From: Chrysogorgia sp. JL179-B06
Taxonomy: Eukaryota; Cnidaria; Anthozoa; Scleralcyonacea; Chrysogorgiidae
Reading direction: 5' to 3'
Length of the DNA: 64,000 nt
Assembly (NCBI GenBank): GCA_035772405.1
Contig: JAYKKM010000005.1
Span: forward strand, 62,001 to 126,000
Below are positions 1 through 10,004 of the stretch, piece by piece (position 1 is the first letter of the stretch; each line of letters starts with the position of its first letter). The translations under genes and the position numbers were made by a program. Below the pieces are notes generated by a model, which was not told the origin of the DNA, made no database searches, and saw only the letters and a program-made list of their open reading frames with translations.

Positions 1-52
1 TTTGACATCTAATACTTTACAATTTTTTCGCTTATTGTTCCATGCACACAAA

Positions 53-433
53 TTAAAATGTTAACCACTTATTATGTTTTTTCTTCGTTTCCCCCGATTT
101 AGAAATTTTTCGTTTACAAGTCTGTAAATGTTTTAATTTTGCATCTCGTAAGTAAATATTAAAGTTTCTCTCCATCTCTTCCTGTCGCTTAAATAAATTT
201 TCCAGACTCTCCTCCATATTGAATTCCTTTGGTTCTTCGCTTTGTCGAGGTATACATATTCCTATTTTACTCCACTTTAACCATTTCTGGCGTTCTTCTG
301 TGTCCATACCATGGACTTGATCGAGATGATTTGCTAACCTTGCTAGATTTGTACTACCACAGCCAAACACAGGACAGTCTCTCCTTGTTCGACCCATCTT
401 TACCCAACGAATTCCTAACACCAATTGGCTCAT
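53..433 (-). CDS. Small C2H2-type zinc-finger protein of the Polinton-like element
   Basis: The first ATG (at 433) gives 126 aa. The frame stays open upstream to 472 without another ATG, so the true start is uncertain and an upstream exon is possible. One zinc-finger-like motif is visible: C-x4-C-x10-H-x4-H, reading CPVFGC then NHLDQVH, preceded by basic residues (KMGRTRRD). The C-terminal half is charged and probably helical or coiled, with a lysine-rich tail. I recall similar short single-finger proteins with an NHL-x2-VH signature from transposon-linked cnidarian genes, but cannot name the family. A truncated second copy lies at 2546-2785, and the pair recurs at 13329-13709 and 15821-16060. 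DNA binding is an inference from the finger. Confidence 0.55.
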   Translation of the reverse strand: MSQLVLGIRWVKMGRTRRDCPVFGCGSTNLARLANHLDQVHGMDTEERQKWLKWSKIGICIPRQSEEPKEFNMEESLENLFKRQEEMERNFNIYLRDAKLKHLQTCKRKISKSGETKKKHNKWLTF

Positions 434-733
434 TTTTTCTTGTGTTAGATATTTTGTGGCCCGTTTAGGCACGGGTTGGCCTTATATGGCACTATATGGC
501 CCGATGGCCCGATTGCTGACCAGGCGTCCTAACCTGAGCAAGCCCGGGCTTGTCACGCTCCGCTATTGTGACGTCACTACAAAAAGCGATTAACTTGCAA
601 AAATAAAGTGCCCGAACATTGATTTCGTCTGAGTATTCTTTTAGTAATTGTGGTACGGTCAGATAGTCAAAGTACGTTTGGACGTCGCTGACCATTTCAA
701 CTTTCGTCATATTAGGGCGTTGCGCAAACTTGC

Positions 734-848
734 CTGAAAGATATGAAAGAATAATAAGAGTCTGAAAAAATATTCGCCATGGTCGATGCGCAAACCTGTT
801 ATAACTTGTTGTAGCGGGGTGGGGTGTTTAGAGCGTATCTATACTTAC
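734..848 (-). other. Spliceosomal intron 2 of the polymerase remnant
   Basis: The minus-strand donor is G|gtaagtat at 848 and the acceptor is ctttcag|GC at 734. The intron falls exactly inside the motif B block, between FWG and KFAQR, and keeps frame across the junction. It is repeated at 14010-14124. Confidence 0.75.
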
Positions 849-1774
849 CCCAAAACCAGTTCAGCATCAACTTGGCCAAGGCTCGCATGCCTGGATTGTG
901 TTCGATTTTGCTTCGATCTAGTTGAATTCCCTCAACTCGTAGATATTCGTCCACATACTGTTGTTTCTGTTCTTCAGTGGTGCAATTCTTTGGGTTGCCA
1001 CTCTACTCTTGTTTGATCTTCAGGAAGGCGTTGACATATTCCTTGAACAGCTCGTCTGACTGCTGGGGGAAATGCCATACTTCGTGCAGTTGCAAGATTC
1101 GGTAACCCTTTTCCAATGCTTTCTCCAACTCCACATTACACCAGGTTCCTTGAATGGCTCTTTCGTTGTCGGAATGGGTACAAGAGGTCTGGTTACACGT
1201 ATCTACACACAGTTTGCAGAGGGGAACATCAATTTACCCAGAGTACGATAGGGCAGGACAGGATGGAAAAGACCTTGAGGTGGAAGTACCGTGCATTTGA
1301 TCATTCCAAAGTAGGTTGAAATATCTTCGTCAAAATTATCGGTAATGATGCGTGGGTGACCGACGATTGTCCGCGTCATCTTGTTACACCAAGGATAGAG
1401 GCTGGTAAAATCGACGTTTCTGTAAGAAATGACACCGTTAGATTCACTCTTAGATTTATTTTTTGCCGCACTATCATCGTACCTTATTTTTTCACCATCT
1501 TTACATTCGTGAAACAGTTTTGCAGCGTTAGTTCGTCCACCAAAGAAAGCATCACGAGGCTCCAAAGGATCAACCATGTCGTAGTTATTGAAGTGCCGCT
1601 TCATGTCTTCATCGCGTTCCAATTCTCGCTTAATGTCACATTCCCATACTTCGACCACGTTGAAACCATGGTCTTTGAGATAGCTGATCTTTTCCACTGT
1701 GGCTTGATATAGATCCTGCACGGTTTTACCAGTTACGGTATTCACGGTATCCCGAGCATAGCAGTTCAAACACC

Positions 1775-1873
1775 CTGCAAAAATAAACAGTGTTTAATAC
1801 TATTTTTTTTTTGCTTCTTCGAGGGCGGCGTATATTCAAGGAAATACTAATGAGAAACTTTGAATATATTTAC
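1775..1873 (-). other. Spliceosomal intron 1 of the polymerase remnant
   Basis: The minus strand reads CACG|gtaaat at the donor (1873) and tttttgcag|GG at the acceptor (1775), with a T-rich tract before it. Removing it joins a conserved tryptophan-histidine-glycine block to a following cysteine in frame. The same intron is at 15051-15149 in the second copy. Confidence 0.75.
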
Positions 1874-2092
1874 CGTGCCAGAAGCAGCCATTGATTTCGT
1901 AGACTGTGTTGGTTTCTTCGTGATAACCGTCCAACAAATACTGGCCAACACGTTTTTCACCAACATTGTGAGCGTTGAATGTAGATGTCATTCTTTTCAG
2001 CAGTATAGGATAGCCATTTTAGAGCCAAGACGGATTGCTTGTCTTTTGGACGATAACCATGTGGCGGAATGATAGCGATGGTATTCTATTTT

Positions 2093-3006
2093 AAAAGAAG
2101 GATAAAGGGGGTAACGCGAATGCGAAATCGTACTGATTTTAGAGCAAAATATGCTGCTATGCTTGGATGCATACATAAATGAACACAGACACAGTTTAAC
2201 GTTTGTAACAATATATTTGTAAAGTATAACAATTATTTACACCAATAATTAGTTCTTAAACATATTGTCCAGTTTTTACGTTATTTTCCAGTTTGGATCG
2301 TTTGACTTTGTATACGTTACCGTCCTCTGTTAGCAAAAGTTTACGCGTTTTCTGTCTTCTTTTTTTTTTGCTCTACAGCCGTACAGATTTGACATCTAAT
2401 ACTTTACAATTTTTTCGCTTATTGTTCCATGCACACAAATTAAAATGTTAACCACTTATTATGTTTTTTCTTCGTTTTCCCCGACTTAGAAATTTTTCGT
2501 TTACAGGTCTGCACATGCTTTAATTTGGCATCTCGTAAGTAAATATTAAAGTTTCTCTCCCATCTCTTCCTGTCGCTTAAATAAATTTTCCAGACTCTCC
2601 TCCATATTGAATTCCTTTGGTTCTTCGCTTTGTCGAGGTATACATATTCCTATTTTACTCCACTTTAACCATTTCTGGCGTTCTTCTGTGTCCATACCGT
2701 GGACTTGATCGATATGATTTGCTAACCTTGCTAGATTTGTACTACCACAGCCAAACACAGGACAGTCTCTCCTTGTTCGACCCATCTTTACCCAACGAAT
2801 TCCTCACACCAATTGGCTCATTTTTTTCTTGTGTTAGATATTTTATGTGGCCCGTTTAGGCCCGGTTTGGCCTTATATGGCACTATATGGCCCGATTGCT
2901 GACCAGGCGTCCTAACCTGGGCAAGCCCGGGCTTGTCACGCCCCGCTATTGTGACGTCACTACAAAAAGCGATTAACTTGCAAAAAATGCCTTATATAAA
3001 GTGCCC
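2093..3006. repeat. Internal direct repeat A' of the Polinton-like element, copy 1
   Basis: This is a near copy of the segment ending at 613 (whole in the second element as 12986-13889). It contains the second, frame-disrupted zinc-finger ORF (2546-2785). It ends at the same AAAGTGCCC as its partner, after which the two diverge. Confidence 0.8.
2546..2785 (-). pseudogene. Truncated duplicate of the zinc-finger ORF (copy 1)
   Basis: This is 79 aa from an ATG at 2785. It is nearly identical to residues 13-91 of the 53-433 product, including the C-x4-C-x10-H-x4-H finger (here NHIDQVH). An extra base near 2563 ends the frame early, and upstream a T-run length change breaks the link to the longer N-terminus. 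It is probably a decaying duplicate produced when the internal segment was copied. Confidence 0.6.
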
Positions 3007-3027
3007 TTCGCAGTTTTTTTTCTCTCG

Positions 3028-5265
3028 AGAGGACGGTAACGTATACAAAGTCAAACGATCCAAACTGGAAAATAACGTAAAAACTGGACAATATGTTTAA
3101 GAACTAATTATTGGTGTAAATAATTGTTATACTTTACAAATATATTGTTACAAACGTTAAACTGTGTCTGTGTTCATTTATGTATGCATCCAAACATAGC
3201 AGCATATTTTGCTCTAAAATCAGTACGATTTCGCATTCGCGTTACCGCCTTTATCCTTCTTTTGAAACACTGTAAGTAAAGTATTGGCTCTGTATTACCA
3301 TCGAGCTTTAATTATAAGCGCGGTTCTTGTTATTAATTTGAGTCACCCAATGCTTACATCGCAATGGTTATCGTGGGCGTAAAAAACGTTTAGACGCTTC
3401 CGGGCCCGAATAAATGTCCGACAATGTTTATTTAGTCGCCCAAATTGCTTTGAAACGTCGACTCAGTGGAATGCTGGCTTTTTCGCGCAATTCGTAAGCA
3501 AGTTCGCCAATGGCCTTCGATAATCTTTAATGTATATGGATAGCGTTCATCGACCTTTTGCGACGAGCGAGACAGAGATTACGGGGGTTTGTCATTAGAT
3601 TGCGACATTGCGTGATGGTATTTTTAGACGTTGCTTCAAATTAATCCCAGTTTATCTAGTTTATAATATAAATTGGCGTGTCTAGGTTTGTGATCACGTT
3701 CGTTTTCTGCCCGCGTAACACCGCTCGGCATCTCAACATAAATAATATATACTGTAATCGTGTCAATATAAGGTGTGGATCACTCGTTCGATGTCGTCTA
3801 AGACTCTTTCGACAGTCAGTCGCTTTCTAGACATGACTCGGCAGCGAAATGGGATACTCGAGTTGAGTCAAACTCATAATAAACCATACGACCAAGTAAA
3901 TTATTAAACACCAGATGTAAACGTTTCAGGACATTCGCTATATACCCGCGCTTGCAAATCATGAAACAAAATTATTGAAATATTGGTTACAAACACACAC
4001 GAAATGCGAGGGATTATTGCCAACACAAATTACTTCCGTTCGTCACACTGAACACCAGTGTTATACAAAACGAAACACAACACTTGTTATACAAAAAAAA
4101 AAAAATTGTTTATTTCTTTCTCTCCAATAATTGAGATAGCCTAGAATACATTTCATCTCTGGGTTTTCCGTATCACTACACAATTGCCACAACGTATACA
4201 ACACGCACTCAGACGCGTTTTCTAAATGTCTTAAACGTTCAAGAGCATCTTTATGACATCTGATTTTTAACACTCTTGTTGCTTCAACAAACTCGTCCCA
4301 AATCATTCGTTTATCGTTGACAAACGCAATGGCGTCTTTACAGTAAAGTTCCCATCTATCTTCCTCTGTCATCATAAGACAGTCGTGTTGTCGTTGACTG
4401 GGGTGACCAATCTTGCAACCACAACAGTTTTCTTTGCAGAGTTTCTCAATTTCAGTGGCTAGGGCTTTGGTGAATATTGCTTCGATCAGCGGAAACATCT
4501 TCTGGTATTCGGTAATGGAGACTTCATCCACATGGACTTGATTTGCCCAGGTTTCCCACCTCGTTTCCCACGAACGTTTTCTAGAGTGTTGAGTATTCAT
4601 TTATCTTCTAATGCTTCCAACAAGCGCTCCAATCCTTCTCTAATGTCTCGAACAAAAATAGGTTCATCCAATCATATTTAGCCAAAGTGACCAAACCAAA
4701 TGCAGCCCTAGCATTATAATGTCGTATGGTAATATCATAGAATTAAATGGCAATGAGCGTACGTGCAGAATATGGAACACATAATTTAAGCCATTTGTTT
4801 ATATTCTTTTGTAAATTTGGTGGTTCTTAAAAGAACCGTTTTGTATTTGTCTTTAATGTTGCGCTCCAAATGCTTCGACTTCTGCTGATAGACTAACTTT
4901 CATCTTGTCAAGAAACTTCCCCATTATAGCATACTCTTCAGAAATATATCCATGCCTAACACACGCGTACCAAACCTTTTCAATAAACTCTTCGTTAGCA
5001 AACGCACGGGATTAAGACTGGATTAATCAGGAGCGTACGTACAGAATAATAATGAGCGTACGTACACATTGATCCCTGAATAAATAAAAGTATGATCGCA
5101 AAGGGATATGCCGCTGACGAACGAAAGTAATTTGCAAGAGTGAGTATGTATATATAAGTCGCTCATTATTATTCTGTACGTACACTCATTATTATTCACA
5201 CTTAATCCTATTAAGTCACTTCCTGTCGGCATCCCTTTGCTCGGTGAATGGGGGGGATACCTACT
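3028..5265. repeat. Right terminal inverted repeat, copy 1
   Basis: These 2,238 bp are the reverse complement of 10982-13220. The outer end reads CCTACT and is followed by the target-site sequence GCCAAT. The repeat is long enough to carry a complete ORF (4061-4600). Confidence 0.9.
4061..4600 (-). CDS. Uncharacterised 179-aa protein encoded inside the terminal repeat (copy 1)
   Basis: The ATG is at 4600. The protein is hydrophilic and mostly helical in composition, with two tryptophans near the N-terminus. Around residues 60-75 there is a cysteine-histidine cluster, CCGCKIGHPSQRQHDC, which looks like a zinc-binding site (C-x2-C type with later H and C). I do not recognise a named domain. 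My recollection is that uncharacterised proteins with a C-GC-HPSQ-H-C pattern occur in Polinton-type elements, but I cannot check this here. The last residues after NYWRERNKQ differ between copies because of a poly-A/T tract: 179 aa here and at 17344-17883, 170 aa at 11652-12164. The second gene copy in each element lies in the opposite terminal repeat, pointing inward-outward symmetrically. Confidence 0.6.
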   Translation of the reverse strand: MNTQHSRKRSWETRWETWANQVHVDEVSITEYQKMFPLIEAIFTKALATEIEKLCKENCCGCKIGHPSQRQHDCLMMTEEDRWELYCKDAIAFVNDKRMIWDEFVEATRVLKIRCHKDALERLRHLENASECVLYTLWQLCSDTENPEMKCILGYLNYWRERNKQFFFFCITSVVFRFV

Positions 5266-5271
5266 GCCAAT
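5266..5271. other. Target-site duplication GCCAAT, right side, copy 1
   Basis: This hexamer directly follows the CCTACT end of the element. The matching hexamer precedes AGTAGG at 10976-10981. Six bases is the usual Polinton/Maverick target duplication length. Confidence 0.8.
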
Positions 5272-5371
5272 CAAAACAAAGTCAAAACAAAGAAAGCGGA
5301 ACGGAACTGACATTTCCGTTGAGGCAGGGTTTAAATTTAGAAATAAGTAAACTTTCTCTGATAAGTAATTC

Positions 5372-5402
5372 AATATATATATATATATATACTATATATA
5401 TA
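5372..5402. repeat. TA microsatellite
   Basis: This is an alternating TA tract interrupted once by a C. It is about 12 bases longer in the second duplication copy (18655-18698), one of the few differences between copies. Confidence 0.85.
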
Positions 5403-5953
5403 TCCGCCCATATGGAAGCGTGTGAGTTTAAACGCCTCTATAGAGCAAGATTATATAAAAATCTTATTCGATGTATTTTGAAATCTTGATCAAGGTAGAG
5501 AGTGGCATTTTATGTATGTAATGCTGAATCATTTGCATTTCCAACATGAATAACTATTAATTATATTTATACACTGTCCGTTTTCTCTGAATTCATTAAT
5601 AAGAATGAACTGACTTATATTTGACAAAGTTCTGCACTTCCTTAATCAACTATCGGGGAATACTGAAGGAAAGAAAACCTTGTTTCAAGCTCATATTTTT
5701 AGTCTTGTTTACCGTTAATTAATTCGCCATGTTTTCAATGCATTTCACGGGGGGTGTTCCCTTAGTTAGGGCGGGCCTATATGGCCGCGCGCTCAGCCAA
5801 AGCAAAGGCTGGTATCTAACTGTAACATAGTTAACAATTTAAGTTTAACTGTATTATTTATTACGCATCGTGGTGATCAGCTGAGCAAAGAATAACAATT
5901 ACACAAGCTTCTGGTAGGAATCTCCCTGTCAGAAGTTTTTAAAGCAAATCACG

Positions 5954-7417
5954 ATGAATAACCAACTGCAGTCGTTCGTCAGTCGTTTATTTTCAGGATC
6001 TTGGCTATCATTCAAGAAAGAGACAGACTCAACCGAATCTCAATATGAAATGTTGAATAGCGATGAGAGAAACGAAGCTGAAAATGAGATTCCTGTTGTG
6101 GTAACAATTGACCATATTCTTAATGATGTTGGCTTAACTTTATTCCATATTAAATTATTTCTCTTTCTCGGCTGTATAAACATGGTGGACGCTTTGGAAG
6201 TGTCCATGCTGTCCGTTGTTAGTCCTGTCATCAAATCGAAATGGAATCTTTCTATTTGGGAAGAAGCACTGATACCTTTCGTCGCAACATGTGGTATTGC
6301 TATCGGCTCTTCGCTCTGGGGATGGACGTCTGATAAATATGGCAGAAAACGTGCACTTGTTTTGTCTTCGGTATGCATATTTTGTTTTGGTTTGACAAGT
6401 TTCTTGGCCATCAATTACTACTTGCTTCTAGTGATTCTTTTCCTCACTGGACTTGGCGTGGCTACAACACAAGTCATCACAATGATCCAAGAGTTATTTC
6501 CCAAACTACACAGGACAAAATTTTCACTCTTGATCAGCACATTTTGGGCTCTTGGATTTTTTATATCAGCAATTGCAGGTACGTATATCAATTTTCTTGG
6601 ATTTCGTGGTGCTCTAGCTCTGGTGTGTATTCCAACGGCCATATTTCTCATGGGAATGCCTTTTGTACCGGAGTCTCCACGGTTTTGTCTTGCGTCAGGC
6701 GACAACGAAAAAGCTCTATTAATCTTACGACAAATTGCTCCAAAGAAAAATGCAGCCAAGTTTAACAACTGGCGAATTTACAAGAATGTGGACATACCAA
6801 TGAAAAGAGGAAATGTCATGGAGTTATTTCGACATGGCTATGGCAAAATAACTTGCTGTCTTTGGCTTGTTTGGTTCTTCTCTATATTTAGTTATTATCT
6901 CACAATATTTTCAGCAACTGAACTTGCCTCGAATAAGATATCTCTCGAATTGAAAACTAATAAGTCTTACTTTACGTTGGCGTGGATGAGTGTACCAGAA
7001 ATAGCAATTATCTTATTGATTACGCTCGGGAGCCATTTCTTTAGTAGCAAAACATTGATGCTTGTCTCTATATCAATAACAGTTTGTTTACAAGCTATAA
7101 TTGCATTGTTCATCGGATTTAATCACAAAACTACTGCTCTGGTACTTCTCGTATTATCAAGAGGTTGCCTGGCAGGCGAGACTACCTTAATATTCATATA
7201 CACCAGTGAAGTGTATCCAACTACAATGAGAGGGATAGGTATGGGCATGGCATATTCTTTAGGCCGACTAGGAATGATTGTCGGGCCATTTATTGCTCAA
7301 ACACTTTTTCAGAAGACGTTCGTCGGCGGAACAATCGTTAATGTTGGTTCATTGCTGTTAGCATTGGTGGCAACAGTTTGTTTGCCATTACTCGGTAAAA
7401 GTCAAATGTTGGAGTAG
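5954..7417 (+). CDS. SV2/SVOP-like major facilitator superfamily transporter, copy 1
   Basis: The product is 487 aa from ATG at 5954, read as one uninterrupted exon. The ATG context is CACGATGA. A hydrophilic N-terminal tail (about 1-60) is followed by roughly twelve hydrophobic segments in two halves, with a central loop near 245-300. Family motifs are visible: DKYGRKR in the loop after the second membrane segment (residues 127-133, MFS motif A), PESPR after the sixth (239-243, sugar-porter type), and YTSEVYPTTMRG (416-427), characteristic of SV2/SVOP and organic-cation/sugar carriers. It should be an integral membrane transporter; the substrate cannot be deduced. AATAAA-type signals follow about 30 bases after the stop. 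The second copy (19249-20712) encodes the identical protein. Vertebrate SVOP genes have many exons, so the absence of introns suggests a retrocopy origin or lineage-specific intron loss. Confidence 0.9.
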   Translation: MNNQLQSFVSRLFSGSWLSFKKETDSTESQYEMLNSDERNEAENEIPVVVTIDHILNDVGLTLFHIKLFLFLGCINMVDALEVSMLSVVSPVIKSKWNLSIWEEALIPFVATCGIAIGSSLWGWTSDKYGRKRALVLSSVCIFCFGLTSFLAINYYLLLVILFLTGLGVATTQVITMIQELFPKLHRTKFSLLISTFWALGFFISAIAGTYINFLGFRGALALVCIPTAIFLMGMPFVPESPRFCLASGDNEKALLILRQIAPKKNAAKFNNWRIYKNVDIPMKRGNVMELFRHGYGKITCCLWLVWFFSIFSYYLTIFSATELASNKISLELKTNKSYFTLAWMSVPEIAIILLITLGSHFFSSKTLMLVSISITVCLQAIIALFIGFNHKTTALVLLVLSRGCLAGETTLIFIYTSEVYPTTMRGIGMGMAYSLGRLGMIVGPFIAQTLFQKTFVGGTIVNVGSLLLALVATVCLPLLGKSQMLE

Positions 7418-8543
7418 AATTACAAGCCATGTTGACCTGACCACAATTAATAAAACATGACAGTAACAGTTGCATATCTGTTGCACCAACCATCGTGTCA
7501 GTTTTTTGGTTTCACGACTAACATACAATCAATAAATAATTCCGTTCAATGCATGTACATTTTCAGAGAGTAATGCGTGCACTGATCGATCCTATAGTAT
7601 GGTTAAATTCATGTCTATTGGAACTAATGCCACCGTTGATTTGGAGGTTTCAGTGCAAAGAGTGAAAAATATCCTTGTTTAATAGCAATGATAATGAGTT
7701 TTAAATTTGACTTTCAAATCATATAAGCAAAAGTATAACATAACAAAAGCAGCTTCCCAAGCAAAACCTGATATATATGTTTGTTGAAAATCTTGTTTTC
7801 CGTGAACTATACTCAGGCGTAGAAATTTCGAAAATCGTGATCATGCATGATGGTTGATCTTCTTGTAGGGTATATGCATTTTATAAACGAACAGTTCTCA
7901 CTCTCAATTGACTCCTTACAAGTATTTCATTTATTATTCGCTCTGCTGAACATCGGGACTTTGAAGTTGTCCTCATTATGGTTGTTTTGGATATGACAGG
8001 AAATACATGCAAGGGGTCAAAAGACGTTTTCCACAAAACAATGCATCATGGACTTGAAATTTGTACAGTGCATAGGTTGGTTCAAAGGAACCACAGTCAT
8101 CCATAACCGTCCTACTCAAGTATTTCCTTTCAATAGCGGAGCGCACAGATGACGTTATTGTCAATTTTGTCCGCATTTAATTGGTCATTTGGGAATTCTT
8201 CCGAGTCAATTTCAGTTTGTTTGACCACGTTTTAGGTTTAGAAATAGAATCTGTAATCTCTGCTATTTAGCCCTGATTAACAATGAAGCACTGTTTTGTG
8301 GAACCTATCTATATATGGCGGTGTTTATACATGAGGCCGGCCAGAGTTCAGGTCATGCTGACTTTAGTTCGGGTGTAGTATTTTCCCCCGTAGGTTGTTT
8401 ACATGTATATGTATGTATGTATGTACACTGTATGTATGTATGTATGTATCAACTTTATCCCCTCACAAGCGAGGGTGATAATCTCGCAGCGGCAGGGACC
8501 CATTTCTCACAAAAATTTCTCAAAAAAAAACTTTGTTAATATA

Positions 8544-8592
<49 letters not shown>

Positions 8593-8662
8593 GTAATATT
8601 TTGCTGCGAAAAAATGCAACTTCAAGGCCCTCCGGCTGAAAATTGGTCTTAAAGTGTATGTG
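7418..8662. other. 3' flank of the transporter gene, copy 1; no gene seen
   Basis: This region contains polyadenylation-like AATAAA near 7449 and AT-rich sequence. Near 8135-8165 lies a fragment of the AGCG-GCACAGATGACGT MITE family also seen at 57-60 kb. It also has TATG/TGTA simple repeats (8403-8450), a GT/TA microsatellite (8544-8589) and the start of a SINE-like sequence cut off at 8662. I see no coding potential beyond repeat-derived frames. Confidence 0.6.
8544..8662. repeat. GT/TA microsatellite plus 5'-cut SINE body at the duplication junction
   Basis: (GT)n(TA)n leads into a block containing AAAATGCAACTTCAAGG and CTCCGGCTG. The same block occurs in full at 47983-48133 and 21840-22012. 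Here the block stops at 8662 within GTGTATGTG, and the following sequence does not belong to the SINE. Confidence 0.7.
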
Positions 8663-9509
8663 AACGCATTCCACTGATATTTGGGCAATTATTTACAACT
8701 TTTAGAATGTTTACCCAGGTTTTGACGTCACTTAATTAGATCTAATTATAAAACAAGATGGCGGATTGCAGATATTTTTGTTCACAGATATTTCAAAAAT
8801 TAAGGAAGTTGCGGGGAAATTTTAAAAGGTCTTCATATATTATTTTAAATGTTCTTTCAAATAAGACAAAAAAAATTTTATTGCCATTTCCCTTTAATGT
8901 GAATATTGCTGAGGCTTTTCATGATTTTACCAGATCTTTAGTTTTGTCTGAAATATGAAACAGAGAGAAAATAAGTGGGTTAAAAAGCAATTAAACTATG
9001 CATGCATAGAAACTTTGCAATATTAAAGAACAGTTATATAGAAATTCAGTACATCTTTTACTTACATTAATTTGTTGTCCCATGGTTCAGGTTGTCCAGG
9101 TGTTCTAAGTCCTTTTCATCCCAAGTACAACTACAACTACAAGTGCAGCGTAACTGCACTAATTCAGCGGTGGACCATTAGAAATCTTTGGGAGGGGTAA
9201 AAAATAGTTCTAAGCATTTCATCCTATGAAAACTCTGTAGGATATAAAGGGGTAACTGTTATTTATAAAAGTTGTAAACAGTTTGCCCGTGTATTCTCTT
9301 TATATTGCCTGCAGGATTTTTTTATCACTTTCCCTTGCACAGGAATTGTCACCCTCTCCCTGCAAGATTTCCAATGGCCCACCCCTTATTGATAAATATG
9401 GTTTGTGAATGCATATACATGTTAGATGTACAATAGGTGTAAGATAAACTTGCTTGATAACAATTGCCAGAAAGAACAGGATATAACTGTGAGATATAAT
9501 TAATACTCC
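8663..9509. other. Left flank of the duplication unit; no gene seen
   Basis: AT-rich unique-looking sequence. A 66-codon frame at 8758-8958 lacks any recognisable motif and has low complexity. Nothing else is supported. Confidence 0.5.
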
Positions 9510-10004
9510 CTAGTTGCAATATTGTAGTATGATTTTGATAGCATCATGATCAGAATAATACACATTGACTACATAATTGTCAATTATTTTTTGAAACACT
9601 GTGGATCTAACATACACATGGTCTAATAAGCTACCAGAAGATATAAACGTAGGTTTTGTTACAATCTGAGTGTAATTGAGAGATTCCATCAAATATTTTA
9701 GTGGTTGAACTTGATTGTGATTCAAGTAATTAATATTAAAGTCACCAAAAATCATGTCAATTGTATAACTATTAATGACGTATCCCAAACAATCTACATA
9801 CTGTAGGATGTTGGAGGCTTGCTTTCGATACAGCAAAAGAAAAGTTCTTTTTTCTTGGGATTGACTATTAACCACATCAAATTTTAGTGCATTTAGTGAA
9901 GGAAAATATTCATAGTGTTTGATTTCTACAGTATTTCTAGTGCAAAGTGCCATACTCGAATATTTGTCAGTATCGTGATCTTGACGGTGGAGTTTGAAAG
10001 GACT
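9510..10004 (-). pseudogene. Endonuclease/exonuclease/phosphatase domain fragment of a transposon, probably Helentron-type
   Basis: The ORF has an ATG at 9953, and the frame reads back to about 10004 with coding-like sequence, so the ATG is probably internal. The C-terminal half of an EEP nuclease domain is visible: GDFNINYLN (catalytic Asp/Asn), then SLLDHVYV and finally YYSDHDAIK with the catalytic SDH. The N-terminal catalytic part and any reverse transcriptase or helicase are absent. The LLLYRKQ and PTFISSGSLLDHVYV wording resembles the nuclease fused to PIF1-type helicase in Helentrons more than LINE nucleases, but a LINE origin remains possible. It ends in TAA at 9510. Confidence 0.65.

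Larger units (their letters stand above)
614..2090 (-). pseudogene. Truncated family B (protein-primed type) DNA polymerase, copy 1
   Basis: On the minus strand three coding blocks can be followed: about 2090-1874, 1774-849 and 733-614. The first contains an ING-FWHG-type block. The second carries motif A (DFTSLYP) and, near its end, motif B-like NPGMRALAKLMLN. The third begins with the glycine-lysine-phenylalanine that normally follows motif B. The blocks are separated by two apparent introns with GT/AG ends: 1775-1873 (99 bp) and 734-848 (115 bp). The second block is broken by at least two frameshifts (near 1210 and 1010) and the first by one. Coding similarity stops at 614, where the internal repeat begins, so the catalytic YxDTD region is missing. 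The gene is dead as it stands. Protein-primed family B polymerases of this sort are typical of Polinton/Maverick elements. Confidence 0.8.
1..5265. mobile_element. Right part of a Polinton-like element, copy 1 (cut by window edge)
   Basis: This is the same element as 10982-18548, lacking the first 2.3 kb because the window starts inside it. It contains a zinc-finger ORF (53-433), polymerase remnant (614-2090), internal repeat (2093-3006) and the complete right terminal inverted repeat (3028-5265). It ends in CCTACT followed by GCCAAT at 5266-5271, exactly as the second copy does. Confidence 0.85.
1..8662. repeat. First (left-truncated) copy of a 13.3 kb tandem duplication
   Basis: Bases 1-8662 match 13277-21962 almost base for base. 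The offset drifts from 13,276 to 13,300 through small indels. Differences I can see include an 8-base indel near 2890 versus 16170, a longer TA tract in the second copy, a single base change at 5615 versus 18915, a 7-base indel near 7950 versus 21245, and one base near 8203 versus 21504. Homology stops abruptly after 8662/21962. That makes 8662/8663 the junction where the end of one unit meets the start of the next. It could be a true recent duplication or a false duplication in the assembly. Confidence 0.95.

Noticed and set aside
229..468. 79-codon plus-strand frame opposite the zinc-finger ORF (also 2617, 13505, 15892)
   Set aside because: It is a shadow of the minus-strand gene. The frame has no motif and follows the gene's codon structure in reverse.
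470..472. Start of the zinc-finger ORF at 472 (and 13748)
   Set aside because: The codon is GTG on the minus strand. The first ATG is at 433 (13709). The open frame upstream may instead belong to a preceding exon.
1356..1712. 118-codon plus-strand frame opposite the polymerase (also 14632)
   Set aside because: Shadow of the polymerase coding strand, with no recognisable protein.
5023..5373. 116-codon minus-strand frame at the tip of the inverted repeat (also 18306 and, in part, 11015)
   Set aside because: It crosses the element boundary into host sequence and is rich in simple TACGTAC repeats, so it is not a plausible gene.
6040..6765. Three 116-130 codon frames overlapping the transporter (and their duplicates near 19335-20063)
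   Set aside because: Out-of-frame shadows of the MFS gene.
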